A stretch of DNA of 64,000 nt, taken from NCBI GenBank assembly GCA_964602655.1, contig CAZRSF010000001.1, positions 124,001 through 188,000 of the forward strand, given 5' to 3'. Position 1 is the first letter of the stretch, and the number at the start of each line of letters is the position of its first letter. Source of the stretch: Moduliflexus sp964602655 (GTDB lineage Bacteria > Moduliflexota > Moduliflexia > Moduliflexales > Moduliflexaceae). The position numbers were made by a program, and so were the translations under genes. Of this stretch, positions 50,952 to 59,811 are shown piece after piece. The notes under the pieces are model-generated. The model had not been told where the DNA came from and did not search any database. It saw nothing but the letters and a program-made list of their open reading frames with translations.

Positions 50952-52325
50952 TTATTGGCGTAATTCGGGAAGGCGAAGTTCGTCAATATACGTTTGCGGT
51001 TTAAACGGCGAAAGCAAACCGACCGTTCGCCGGGCAGTATCCCATTGCATCGCCTGACCAGTATAGGGATCCCCAAACTCGGCGGCCTGTTCTTGTAAAA
51101 ATGCAGGAATACGATGATCAGGAATCCGTTGTGCGAAAATGCGTTGTTTCAAATTGACAAGGCGGAGCAAACCATCAAGCGCATGAGTTCTGGAAATCGC
51201 GCCGGTAAAATCAGAAAATGCGTCGTCATAAATCATGAGGCCAGCCGGATTCGTCAGATAATCGCGTATTTTTATGCGATGTGCCGATTTTGTGGAGAAC
51301 TCTTTTTCAACACGAACCGCATCGAATGCAGAAAGATGGCTCATTTCGATAATTTTCAAATATGCCGGGGCTGATAAATTCAGCATAGCATTCTGTTTGA
51401 ACGGCAAAATACGCAGCAGCACTTTCTTCCATTTTGACAGGTCTTCGAATTCATTGACGGCAATTTGGCGATGCGCCGCCAGCATATCATAACGATTTGC
51501 AGGAATGCCGAATTCATACCGGATCACATGTTCAAGCGTTCGTTCGTTTTTCGTCAAAAGTGGAATATTCCAGGCAAATGCTTCGGGAGGGGCATTCTGC
51601 ACATCAAGCATTTGCGCGTAAAGATGCAGGTCGCTTTTCAACATAGAAATGATGATCGCCCGTGTAATCAAAACATTCGCATCAGCCAATATGCCGCGAA
51701 GATACAGGATGTCTTGCTGTAATGCTTTTAACGCATCAAGTTTGTTTTTTGTAAGATAATCGCATCCGATTTCCGCGAGTAGCAGCCGATGAGTACGCAG
51801 AAGAAGCAAAAAATTTGGCAATCCCATATAGTAGATAAACGCTGACGGCATGACCATATGATGAAAGCGTGGCCGTTGATACAGACTTTTGTATCGCGCT
51901 AACAGAATTGAGTGTTTCTCGATCAACAGCCGGATTTTTTGCTCATCCACAACAAACTTGTCAAAACATGCTTCTGCCGACGGTTTGCAAATGGATTTGT
52001 CGTCTTCCGTAGAAATCGGCGCATCTCCCCATTTTTCATCTGGAATCAACGCAAAATTCCCGGTTTTCAGAAATTCCGCGCTCGCCCGATTCAATGCCAT
52101 CGCTTTTTCATATCCGACGGCGTGGGCATCCTGATCTAAAGGGGCATCCATGCCGTAAAACGTAAAATAGGCGTTCTGCTCAGGCGGAATCGGTGATAGA
52201 TTCTGGCGCAGCAATTCCTCGGTTTCCGGGCGTAATGCCTCATCCGGCCAGAAGTAGGCGATAAAGAAAAATAGGATGAATATTCCCAAAATCAAAAACA
52301 TGATTTTAAAAAGAGTTTTTATCAT
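50952..52325 (-). CDS. Hypothetical membrane-anchored protein
   Basis: A 457-residue protein of unknown family. One N-terminal helix (LFKIMFLILGIFILFFFIAY, about 4-23) would anchor it with the rest outside the cytoplasm. The body is largely helical, with IEKHSILLARYKSLYQRPRF and LLLLRTHRLLLAEIGCDYL, and ends in a proline-rich tail (LPELRQ). It lies between cbiC and an AAA/PD-(D/E)XK gene, same strand. Its base composition is slightly more AT-rich than its neighbours, which could indicate transfer. Confidence 0.6.
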   Translation of the reverse strand: MIKTLFKIMFLILGIFILFFFIAYFWPDEALRPETEELLRQNLSPIPPEQNAYFTFYGMDAPLDQDAHAVGYEKAMALNRASAEFLKTGNFALIPDEKWGDAPISTEDDKSICKPSAEACFDKFVVDEQKIRLLIEKHSILLARYKSLYQRPRFHHMVMPSAFIYYMGLPNFLLLLRTHRLLLAEIGCDYLTKNKLDALKALQQDILYLRGILADANVLITRAIIISMLKSDLHLYAQMLDVQNAPPEAFAWNIPLLTKNERTLEHVIRYEFGIPANRYDMLAAHRQIAVNEFEDLSKWKKVLLRILPFKQNAMLNLSAPAYLKIIEMSHLSAFDAVRVEKEFSTKSAHRIKIRDYLTNPAGLMIYDDAFSDFTGAISRTHALDGLLRLVNLKQRIFAQRIPDHRIPAFLQEQAAEFGDPYTGQAMQWDTARRTVGLLSPFKPQTYIDELRLPELRQ

Positions 52326-52356
52326 AAAAATTTCGTTTGGCGAGTCACGTAACCAA

Positions 52357-53925
52357 TCAACAGCCCCAGACGCGGATGGTTTTGCCCTGCCATGCGCGGT
52401 CGAAGGCGAAGATTTTGTCGTCCCAGCGTTTTCCGGCAGTGCGGTCGAACACTAATAGATGACCGCTCTCCGCCGCCGCTCTGTCCATGTATTCGACGGT
52501 TTGCGGGATGCCTTCTTCAAGGGTTTTTTCCAGGCTGTTCCATAATAATTTCAATTCTAAGACGATTTTCTGAACGCCCTGCCGGTGCGGCCAGATGATG
52601 AGCAAATCCGTCCGTTTTCGTCCCAAGCCGTATTCGCGTTCGACCCGTCCGCCGCCGTTGACGATGCGCTGTAAAAACGCCTGCAAGAGCAATTGCGGCC
52701 CGGCTTCTTTATACGCGAAGCGTTCCAGCCAATGCTCCGAATGCTGCCGGAAAAAGTCCTGAAACGCGGCCAGCAGTTTCTCCATATCGAGCTTGCCGGT
52801 GGCGGCGTCCACATACCACGCGGTCTCCTGTGTAATCGAATATTCGGTAGCGTCAATCAACTCGCGCGGGATAATTTCCTGATAAATCGGATTGCTGATG
52901 GCGAACGGCTTTTGCGGACGAATCAGGCCGAGATCAACGGCATACTGCACGTCGTCGGACGGCAAATGTCCCGGTTCGTCGCCGCTCATCAGAATCGGTT
53001 CGATGACGCGGCGAACGCGCTCTTCCCGCAATTTGTCAATCAACTGGTCGAGATGCGTATCGCGGCGCAGCACGATGTTTTCTTTCGCGGTTTCGACCAT
53101 TGCGGCGGTAATCGGCTGCAAGCGATCAAGCCCTTCTTCGAGTTCGAAGCAGACCTCATACGCGAGCGCATTCGCTAACCAGGGCTGTCCCTGCGTGAAT
53201 TCCCAGAATAAATCAAGCGCGTCAGGCTCGAATATCTGTCCGGTTTCTTCGGTATGCTGACGGTATAACAGATTAAGTTCATCGCGTGTAAAATTGCCAA
53301 GCCGCAGCGACTTGGCCTTGATGTTGAACGCGCTGCCGCCGGTAATCGCGGCTTTGCCGTCATCCGTGCGCAGCCGATAATCCCGCACGTCGCGCACGCC
53401 GCATAAAATGACGCTTTGCGGAAACTGCGTCGGGCGTTTGTCGTAACCGCCGCGCAGTTGACGGAGCATAGAAATCAATGTATCGCCAACAAGCGAGTCA
53501 ATTTCGTCAATCAGTAACACCACCGGCACAGGCGATTGTTCGGCGATTCGAGTCAAGACTGTGCCGAACGCGCCATACGCCCCGCTGCGTTGCAAAATGT
53601 CAGGCCAAAGATTTTCAATCCATGCGTCGCCGGAACGCACTGCTAAATCGTTCAAAATCGCCTGCATGGCGTTCGCTACATCTTCCCGCGCAGCCTGTGC
53701 GACTTCCACGTTGCAATACAGACAGCGATATGCGCTGCTTTGATTTAAATGCGCCTGTAATGCGAGCAAACACGAAGTCTTTCCGGTTTGGCGCGGCGCG
53801 TGGACGACAAAATATTTCTGGCGCGCGATCAACGTTAAAATATCCTCCAGATTCCAGCGCGAGAGTGGCGGAATCGTGTAGTGAATATCCGATTTCATCG
53901 GACCTTCGGTATTGAAAAATTTCAT
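52357..53925 (-). CDS. AAA ATPase with C-terminal PD-(D/E)XK nuclease-like domain
   Basis: A 522-residue protein. VVHAPRQTGKTSCLLALQAH (about 44-60) is Walker A and PVVLLIDEIDSLVGDTL (about 132) Walker B; an arginine-rich LRGGYDKRPTQF sensor region follows. After a helical linker, RKRTDLLIIWPHRQGVQKIV and LELKLL give the D-x(n)-ExK pattern of a restriction-endonuclease fold. Members of this AAA-ATPase-like family are abundant in bacteroidetes and environmental genomes with unknown function, possibly in defence. No partner gene is seen. Confidence 0.85.
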   Translation of the reverse strand: MKFFNTEGPMKSDIHYTIPPLSRWNLEDILTLIARQKYFVVHAPRQTGKTSCLLALQAHLNQSSAYRCLYCNVEVAQAAREDVANAMQAILNDLAVRSGDAWIENLWPDILQRSGAYGAFGTVLTRIAEQSPVPVVLLIDEIDSLVGDTLISMLRQLRGGYDKRPTQFPQSVILCGVRDVRDYRLRTDDGKAAITGGSAFNIKAKSLRLGNFTRDELNLLYRQHTEETGQIFEPDALDLFWEFTQGQPWLANALAYEVCFELEEGLDRLQPITAAMVETAKENIVLRRDTHLDQLIDKLREERVRRVIEPILMSGDEPGHLPSDDVQYAVDLGLIRPQKPFAISNPIYQEIIPRELIDATEYSITQETAWYVDAATGKLDMEKLLAAFQDFFRQHSEHWLERFAYKEAGPQLLLQAFLQRIVNGGGRVEREYGLGRKRTDLLIIWPHRQGVQKIVLELKLLWNSLEKTLEEGIPQTVEYMDRAAAESGHLLVFDRTAGKRWDDKIFAFDRAWQGKTIRVWGC

Positions 53926-53943
53926 ACGTTGACTCCTATCGGC

Positions 53944-53971
53944 GTAGGTCGAAATTATAATTTCGACCTAC
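53944..53971. repeat. 28-bp perfect palindrome across the tsaC stop
   Basis: gtaggtcgaaatta joins directly to its complement with no loop. The tsaC stop codon (53968-53970) lies inside the right arm. It separates tsaC from the AAA gene, both on the minus strand. Confidence 0.75.
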
Positions 53972-54621
53972 AACGTAATTCCTTTGGCTTGCAGCGTTTC
54001 AGCGGTAATCGGCCCATGACGCAGGATGCGCGGCGGCGATTGCGTCAGGTCGAGAATGGTTGACGGCATGGCGTGTGCGGTTTCGCCCTGATCGAGAATC
54101 AGGTCAACCTGCTGCGCCGCGTCGCCCAATTCCCGCAACACATCTTCCACATTATAAGGCGTGCCGAAGCCGGATTGATTCGCGCTGGTGGCGGTAATCG
54201 GCATGTTAGCCGTTCGGCTGAGCTCCAACAGAAAATCGTTTTGCGGAATGCGAATGCCGATGCCGGGCAGGCCGCTGACAAGCAAATCCGGCACAATCGG
54301 CTTTTTGTAGAGAACGACCGTCAATGCGCCCGGCAGAAATTGTTCGAACACCTGCTGCGCCAACGGCGAAAATTCGGCGATGCTTTCCGCCATTTCGATG
54401 TCGGCGACGACCACATGCATCGGCTTGTTGAACGAGCGGCCTTTGATGGCATACGCTTTCTGCACCGCTTGAAGATTCAACGCATCCACGCCGAGCAAAT
54501 AGCCGGTGTCGGTGGCGCAGACGATCACGCCGCCGTCACGCAGGATGGCGGCGGCGGCGTATAAGGCGTCGGCAGAGGAAACGCGATCCGATATATGACG
54601 AATCAACGGCGAATTATTCAT
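53968..54621 (-). CDS. tsaC: L-threonylcarbamoyladenylate synthase (Sua5/YciO/YrdC)
   Basis: A 217-residue protein. GGVIVCATDTGYLLGVDA, IKGRSFNKPMHVVVAD, LPGALTVVLYKK and GIGIRIPQNDFLLEL are the conserved blocks of the YrdC fold, and ITATSANQSG binds nucleotide. The enzyme makes threonylcarbamoyl-AMP for the t6A modification of tRNA. tsaD lies nearby at 55145; the toxin-antitoxin pair separates them. Confidence 0.93.
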   Translation of the reverse strand: MNNSPLIRHISDRVSSADALYAAAAILRDGGVIVCATDTGYLLGVDALNLQAVQKAYAIKGRSFNKPMHVVVADIEMAESIAEFSPLAQQVFEQFLPGALTVVLYKKPIVPDLLVSGLPGIGIRIPQNDFLLELSRTANMPITATSANQSGFGTPYNVEDVLRELGDAAQQVDLILDQGETAHAMPSTILDLTQSPPRILRHGPITAETLQAKGITL

Positions 54622-54880
54622 AATGCGTCCACATTCTGAGGATTTTTACCGCATGTTCTTCTTGAACGACTTGATAGACGATACGATGCTGAATATTGAT
54701 TCTTCGCGAACATGCTCCGGTCAACTCTCCGACCAATTCTTCATACGGAGGAGGATATTGAAACGGATCGGATTCCAAAACATGCAGAAGTTCTTCCGCT
54801 TTTCTTTTCAAGCCGCTTGACGCTAATTTTTTGGCGTCTTTTTTTGCTTGTTTCGTATAGACCAACCGCCACTTCACCAT
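54614..54880 (-). CDS. YoeB/Txe family toxin
   Basis: An 88-residue RelE-superfamily ribonuclease. WRLVYTKQAKKDAKKLASSG, PPPYEELVGELTGACSRRIN and HRIVYQVVQEEHAVKILRMW match YoeB, including the Glu, the conserved RR-IN and the C-terminal HY pair (MWTHYE). It cleaves mRNA on the ribosome. It overlaps its antitoxin gene by seven bases and the tsaC start by eight, so the three are linked. Confidence 0.93.
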   Translation of the reverse strand: MVKWRLVYTKQAKKDAKKLASSGLKRKAEELLHVLESDPFQYPPPYEELVGELTGACSRRINIQHRIVYQVVQEEHAVKILRMWTHYE

Positions 54881-55119
54881 TCAAGTTCCTCTTCGCATTC
54901 CTCAATCGGCGTATTCATGCCCTGAATAATCGAGTCTCGCATTCCTGGAACAGATAAGAGGTACAACGTTTCCTGAATGGCGTTCCAATCATCTTCGGAG
55001 AGCAACACAGCATTGGTTCGATCTCCGGCAATGACAATCGGAATATGGGATTGACCAGTTTGCGCAACTAACTGCTCTAAGCGATCTTTGGCCGTATTTA
55101 CCGTAAAGGTTGTCATCAT
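54874..55119 (-). CDS. Phd/YefM family antitoxin
   Basis: An 81-residue protein. MTTFTVNTAKDRLEQLVAQT is the Phd/YefM DNA-binding N-terminus, and IVIAGDRTNAVLLSEDDWNA the strand that follows; the acidic C-terminus (IEECEEELEW) should bind YoeB. Antitoxin comes before toxin in the usual order, and the pair likely autoregulates. It lies between tsaD and tsaC on their strand. Confidence 0.93.
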   Translation of the reverse strand: MMTTFTVNTAKDRLEQLVAQTGQSHIPIVIAGDRTNAVLLSEDDWNAIQETLYLLSVPGMRDSIIQGMNTPIEECEEELEW

Positions 55120-55144
55120 GATTTTTTCCTTTCTTGCCCGTTAT

Positions 55145-56149
55145 TTATTCCGGCAGATTCGCATACGCGCCGAGAGACCAATCGCTGCGAACGCCCTGCT
55201 GATAGAGATAATACGCCACGCCCGCGATCATCGCGCCATTGTCGGTGCACATCACGAGCGGCGGATAATAAACCGCGATGCCTGCCCGCTGCGCGTCTTG
55301 AATCAGCGTATCCCGCAAGGCGCTGTTGGCCGCCACGCCGCCGGAGAGTGTCACCGTCGAAACGCGCTGTTCTTTGGCGGCGTTAATGACCTTTTTAACA
55401 AGGACGCGAATCGCCGCTTTTTGGAAACTCGCCACTACGTCGGGATAGTTGAGTTCGCGGCCTGCGGCCTGCTCGTCGTTGACGTAGCGAATCACCGCCG
55501 TTTTCAAGCCGCTGAAACTGAAATTCAGGTCGTCGGAATGAATCAGCGGGCTGGGAAATTCGATGGCGTCGGGGTTGCCGGTTTTCGCCATGTTGTCAAT
55601 AATCGGGCCGCCGGGAAAGCCGAGTCCGAGGAATTTGGCGACTTTGTCATACGCTTCGCCGACCGCGTCGTCCACCGTCGAACCGAGAATTTCGTACTGC
55701 GTCGGCGAGATGACGCGCATAATCAGCGTATGCCCGCCGGAGACGGTCAGCGACAGATGCGGCAATTCTAAGTGCGGATGCGTCAGGAAATTGGCGTACA
55801 CATGGCCTAACAGATGATTGACGCCGATAAATGGCTTCTGGTAGCAATAGGCCAGGCTTTTGCCAGCGCACAGCCCAACAAGCAGTGAACCGACGAGACC
55901 GGGGCGATGCGTGACCGCAATCGCGTCAAGCTGTTCCGTCGTCATGCCCGCTTTGTCGAGCGCCTCCTGAATCACATACAAAATCAGTTCGACATGCTTG
56001 CGCGAGGCGATTTCCGGCACGATTCCGCCGTATTTGCCGTGAAATTCGTTCTGCGAAGAAATCACGTTGGATAAAATGCTCTGCCCGTCCGCGACAACGG
56101 CGGCGGCAGTGTCGTCACATGAAGTTTCGATGCCAAGTATATGTATCAT
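55145..56149 (-). CDS. tsaD: tRNA N6-threonylcarbamoyladenosine synthase subunit TsaD
   Basis: A 334-residue ASKHA-fold protein from ATG at 56149. ILGIETSCDDTAAAVV opens the ATP fold; HVYANFL with the HxxxH metal site (GVNHLLGHVYA), GSTVDDAVGEAYDKVAKFLG and GGVAANSALRD are hallmarks. TsaD transfers threonylcarbamoyl to A37 of ANN-decoding tRNAs. Partners TsaB and TsaE are not in the window; tsaC is close by. An upstream ATG at 56170 adds seven non-conserved residues. Confidence 0.95.
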   Translation of the reverse strand: MIHILGIETSCDDTAAAVVADGQSILSNVISSQNEFHGKYGGIVPEIASRKHVELILYVIQEALDKAGMTTEQLDAIAVTHRPGLVGSLLVGLCAGKSLAYCYQKPFIGVNHLLGHVYANFLTHPHLELPHLSLTVSGGHTLIMRVISPTQYEILGSTVDDAVGEAYDKVAKFLGLGFPGGPIIDNMAKTGNPDAIEFPSPLIHSDDLNFSFSGLKTAVIRYVNDEQAAGRELNYPDVVASFQKAAIRVLVKKVINAAKEQRVSTVTLSGGVAANSALRDTLIQDAQRAGIAVYYPPLVMCTDNGAMIAGVAYYLYQQGVRSDWSLGAYANLPE

Positions 56150-56353
56150 GCCTGACCGAATTACGGACATTGCGCAGGGTTGTCAAGTTATTCGACAAAA
56201 ATGATCGAGAGAATTGCCGCTCAGAGCAGATGAAATTGGCGAAGCGGATGCCATAAAAGCCTTGACAATTTTCTCGCGGATTCGTTTGGTAGGGGAACTC
56301 CGGCGGATGACTCGAACGTATAGCGAAATGGGTGTTTTCAGGAAAAGAGGTGT

Positions 56354-57298
56354 ATGGGATACAAACAGATTATTCATAAAGACGCCACCAAACACGAACA
56401 TATTTGGATTCGGACAGACCATTTTCATGAACTGTTTATCGCTGACCCGGCCAGTCCGAATTATATAGATGTGTCGCATGTGTCCGGGCTGTTCGCGCAG
56501 CCGCTGATCGTCCTGTTTGCCGGGCAAGGCCGCTGGTTTGCGAACGAAGGGATGAAACGGCAGAAACAGGCGAATTTATTAGGAATCGAATATATCCGCT
56601 CTGGCAATGCCACGCTGTTGAAAGGCCACAAGGAATGTCTTGTCCAGGCGGGCGAGGTCTATTTTATTCACGGCGATTTTCCCGACGCCGATCATACCGG
56701 CCCCGCCGGTTCGCTGTCGAAACGGTATGTCTGGCTGACCGGCTCGGTGTTGGAAAACTTGCTGCGCTCTCTCAATCTCTGGCAGCAACATGTCCTGCGC
56801 GTGCAGCGGCCTCGTCAGTTCGAAGCGCTGCTGCGACAGATGACGCGGCTGTTGAACGACGATCCGCCGGATGTCGATCTTCGCGCCAGCGTGTTAGCGT
56901 ATCAGGTTCTTCTGTTTTTAGGCCAATCCCTCCAGCCTGCGCTGCCGTCGCTGTTAGAAAATGCGTTAGCGTTTATGCAGAAAAATCTGCATTGCCAATT
57001 GCAGATGAAAGACCTGTGCGAATATTTGGGCGTCAACGATATTCATTTGCGCCGCCTGTTTTCCCGCCACATCAAAGTCTCTCCGATGACCTACTTTCAC
57101 AGCCAAAAGCTGACATGGAGCGCGAATCTGCTCTCCACATCCTCCGTGCCAATCAAAGAGATCGCCTACGAAATCGGCTATGATGATCCGCTCTATTTCT
57201 CCAATCAATTCAAAAAATATTTCGGACTCAGCCCGAAACAATATCGGGAATCCAATTCTTTTTCGCTCGACGTCGCGGCTGAAAACGAACACGCCTGA
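56354..57298 (+). CDS. AraC family transcriptional regulator
   Basis: A 314-residue regulator. The N-terminal cupin-like half ends near residue 180; its metal- or sugar-contact residues include the paired His near the start (KHEHIWIRTDHFHEL). The C-terminal two HTHs are clear: LQMKDLCEYLGVNDIHLRRL, then VPIKEIAYEIGYDDPLYFSN, closing FKKYFGLSPKQYRES. It precedes the carbohydrate operon in the same direction and likely controls it in response to a sugar. Confidence 0.9.
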   Translation: MGYKQIIHKDATKHEHIWIRTDHFHELFIADPASPNYIDVSHVSGLFAQPLIVLFAGQGRWFANEGMKRQKQANLLGIEYIRSGNATLLKGHKECLVQAGEVYFIHGDFPDADHTGPAGSLSKRYVWLTGSVLENLLRSLNLWQQHVLRVQRPRQFEALLRQMTRLLNDDPPDVDLRASVLAYQVLLFLGQSLQPALPSLLENALAFMQKNLHCQLQMKDLCEYLGVNDIHLRRLFSRHIKVSPMTYFHSQKLTWSANLLSTSSVPIKEIAYEIGYDDPLYFSNQFKKYFGLSPKQYRESNSFSLDVAAENEHA

Positions 57299-57387
57299 TC
57301 AAAAATCCCATATTTTCCATTCGAAATCCTCATTGTGATTTTTACTCCTCTTTTTTATTCTGATCCTGATGTTCAGAGTTGTCTTCG

Positions 57388-57416
57388 TTGAGCCGTAGTT
57401 ATCAGTACTTTATTTT
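57388..57416 (+). promoter_or_regulatory. Probable promoter of the carbohydrate operon
   Basis: TTGAGC, 17 bases, TATTTT, about 60 bases before the binding-protein start. The -35 is imperfect, as expected for an activator-dependent promoter under the adjacent AraC protein. No operator repeats were recognised. Confidence 0.4.
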
Positions 57417-57474
57417 GTTCATGCCGAATGCGTGAGTGCGTATCTCGGCGGAACCAACATGGAGGAACAATCCG

Positions 57475-58752
57475 ATGAGTAAACAGTGGAAAACCTTGTT
57501 CACAGTCGTAGTATGCGTTGCCTTATGTCTGGCGATGAGTCTTCCGGGCTTTGCCGCAGACAAACAACAACTCAAAATCTGGTTCTGGGAACGCGATAAC
57601 GCGATGGCCGCCTCATGGCATGCCGCGATTGAAACCTTCCAAGCCACTCATCCTGATGTGGAAGTGTTATTCGAACTCAAAACCTTCGAAGACATTCAAA
57701 CAACCGCCCGCATGGTGCTCAACAGCGACGAAGCCCCGGATGTGATGTTGATTAATAAAGGCAATGCCACTGCCGGACAGTATGTCAAAGATGGCCTATT
57801 GACGAATCTTGAAGCGGTTGCGAAAGAGCGCGGCTGGGATCAGGTGATGAGTCCTTCGATTCAGGCGACCTGCCGCTATAATGAAGAAGGCTTGATGGGC
57901 GCGGGCGACCTCTGGGGCGTGACGACGTATGGCGAGTTCGTGATGGTCTATTACAATAAAGATATGTTCGATAAACTTAGCCTGAAAGAACCGACGTCAT
58001 TAGAAGAATTCGAAAAAATTTCCGATACGTTCGTCGCAAATGGCATCATCCCGATGACGTTAGGCGGCGCATCACAGTGGCCGGCCACGCATAACTGGTT
58101 CGAATTGGTGCTGTATAAAGCCGACCGCAAATTGGCGAACGACTATCAGATGGTCGCGAAAGATGTTGATCTCAAAGGCGAAGCGTTCCGTTTCGGCACA
58201 GAAAAATTTGCGGAATACATTAAAAAAGGATATTTTGATCCGAACGTCACCGGCATGGATTACGACGCCTCGAATCCCGGTTTCCATACCGAACAAAAAT
58301 ATCCGATGCTGCTGACCGGAAGCTGGCTGTATAAAGTCGTCATGGACAACGCCAAATTCAATTGGGATGTGTTCGTAATGCCTGGGAAATCGCTGAATAC
58401 CGGCTCCGGCGGTAACGTGTTCTGCGTTCCGGCGAAAGCCAAAAATAAAGACCTCGCCTACGATTACCTCGATCTCGTGCTTGGTAAAGAGGCGCAAACG
58501 CTCATGGCAAATCAGGGCGGCATCCCGGTGAATGCCGATCTTTCGGCCATCGAAGACCCGAAAATCAAAAAGTTGAACGAACTGTTCAGTCAGTTGGTGA
58601 AAGGCGATGCATTGGCGTTCTATCCTGATTGGCCGGTGCCGAACTTCATGGAAACACTCGGCGGCGGCTTGCAAGGGCTGTTGACTGGCAGCGTCAGCGT
58701 TGACGACTTATTGAACACGCTCAGCACCGAATACGACAGCTATAAGAAGTAA
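57475..58752 (+). CDS. Sugar ABC transporter substrate-binding protein
   Basis: A 425-residue family 1 binding protein from ATG at 57475, after TGGAGGA. The signal peptide (LFTVVVCVALCLAMSLPGFA) is followed by LKIWFWERDNAMAASWHAAI, VLFELKTFEDIQTTARMVL and MLINKGNATAGQYVKDGLLT. Binding-site aromatics appear in GDLWGVTTYGEFVMVYYNKD. It delivers sugar to the two permeases downstream; a double palindrome follows its stop, a position where hairpins raise binding-protein output in other sugar operons. Confidence 0.93.
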   Translation: MSKQWKTLFTVVVCVALCLAMSLPGFAADKQQLKIWFWERDNAMAASWHAAIETFQATHPDVEVLFELKTFEDIQTTARMVLNSDEAPDVMLINKGNATAGQYVKDGLLTNLEAVAKERGWDQVMSPSIQATCRYNEEGLMGAGDLWGVTTYGEFVMVYYNKDMFDKLSLKEPTSLEEFEKISDTFVANGIIPMTLGGASQWPATHNWFELVLYKADRKLANDYQMVAKDVDLKGEAFRFGTEKFAEYIKKGYFDPNVTGMDYDASNPGFHTEQKYPMLLTGSWLYKVVMDNAKFNWDVFVMPGKSLNTGSGGNVFCVPAKAKNKDLAYDYLDLVLGKEAQTLMANQGGIPVNADLSAIEDPKIKKLNELFSQLVKGDALAFYPDWPVPNFMETLGGGLQGLLTGSVSVDDLLNTLSTEYDSYKK

Positions 58753-58765
58753 GCCTTGCATTGAC

Positions 58766-58830
58766 GTAGAGACGCACGGCCGTGCGTCTGACAAAATTAA
58801 GGCCAGAGACGCACGGCCGTGCGTCTCTAC
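58766..58830. repeat. Double palindrome between binding protein and first permease
   Basis: Two perfect palindromes, agacgcacggccgtgcgtct at 58770-58789 and gagacgcacgg with its complement at 58806-58827, are separated by about 16 bases. The outer gtag and ctac also pair, so the whole 65 bases could form one long stem or two hairpins. It sits 14 bases after the binding-protein stop. Confidence 0.85.
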
Positions 58831-58881
58831 GATTGGGTTACAACATACCGCATTTTCATTCTTTTCGAAGGAACACGCCTC

Positions 58882-59781
58882 ATGCACAACCTGGAACGAC
58901 GCAATCAACGCGAGTATTATCTGTATTTACTGCCGGGCTTGTTCGTGTTTACCCTCTTTATCGTCCTTCCGTTCGTGACGAATATCGGCATCAGCTTTAC
59001 GCAATGGTCAGGCGTCGGCGTCCCGAAATTCGTCGGAATCGCCAATTACGCCAAAGCGATTCATGACAAGGTCTTCTGGATTTCTTTCAAAAATAACTTG
59101 TTGCTGATTATTGCCATGACTGTTGTGCCGACTATCATCTCCATGCTTCTTGCGACGCTGATTTTCGACGTGGTCTCAAAACGGATCGGGCAACGCACCG
59201 CCAATTTTTTCCGCGCCGGGTTTTACCTGCCGCAAGTTATCACCATCGTCGTGTCCGCCTACACCTGGAAATGGATTTTTCACCCGAATTGGGGCGCGGC
59301 GAACTGGGCGTTGAAAGCCGCCGGACTGCCGACGATGAACTGGTTAGGCGATCCGAAACTCGCGATGTATTCCATCATGATCATGATGATCTGGTTTCAA
59401 ATCGGTTATCCGCTCGTCATCTTCATGGCGGCGTTGCAGCGGATCGATCCTCAGTTGCATGAATCTGCTGCCATTGATGGCGCAAATTGGTGGAATATCT
59501 TCGTGTACATTACCATCCCGCAAATTCGCGCGGAAATTTACGTCGTCGTGCTGACCACGATGATTGACGCCTTAAAAATCTTCGGCCCAGTGTATGCCAT
59601 GACGATGGGCGGGCCGGGAAACGCTACCAGCGTGGCCGGGTATTTTTCATTCAAAAACTTTTTCGAGCGCGGACAGGTCGGCTACGGCTCGGCAGTCGCC
59701 ACCATCCTGAGCGCGATTATTTTAGTGGTGGCCATCATCTTTGTTTCAATCCAATCGAAACGGGAACGCGCTGTCGCGTAG
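58882..59781 (+). CDS. Sugar ABC transporter permease (MalF/UgpA type)
   Basis: A 299-residue inner-membrane protein with six helices, from ATG at 58882 with AAGGAA upstream. It has the EAA loop as ESAAIDGANWWNIFVYITIP near residues 193-212, and the N-terminal YLYLLPGLFVFTLFIVLPF. A longer frame to 58819 runs through the palindrome and is unlikely. It pairs with the next permease; the ATPase subunit is missing from the operon. Confidence 0.92.
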   Translation: MHNLERRNQREYYLYLLPGLFVFTLFIVLPFVTNIGISFTQWSGVGVPKFVGIANYAKAIHDKVFWISFKNNLLLIIAMTVVPTIISMLLATLIFDVVSKRIGQRTANFFRAGFYLPQVITIVVSAYTWKWIFHPNWGAANWALKAAGLPTMNWLGDPKLAMYSIMIMMIWFQIGYPLVIFMAALQRIDPQLHESAAIDGANWWNIFVYITIPQIRAEIYVVVLTTMIDALKIFGPVYAMTMGGPGNATSVAGYFSFKNFFERGQVGYGSAVATILSAIILVVAIIFVSIQSKRERAVA

Positions 59782-59811
59782 GAAATTCCTATGCGCTGAC
59801 GCTGGAAGCCA

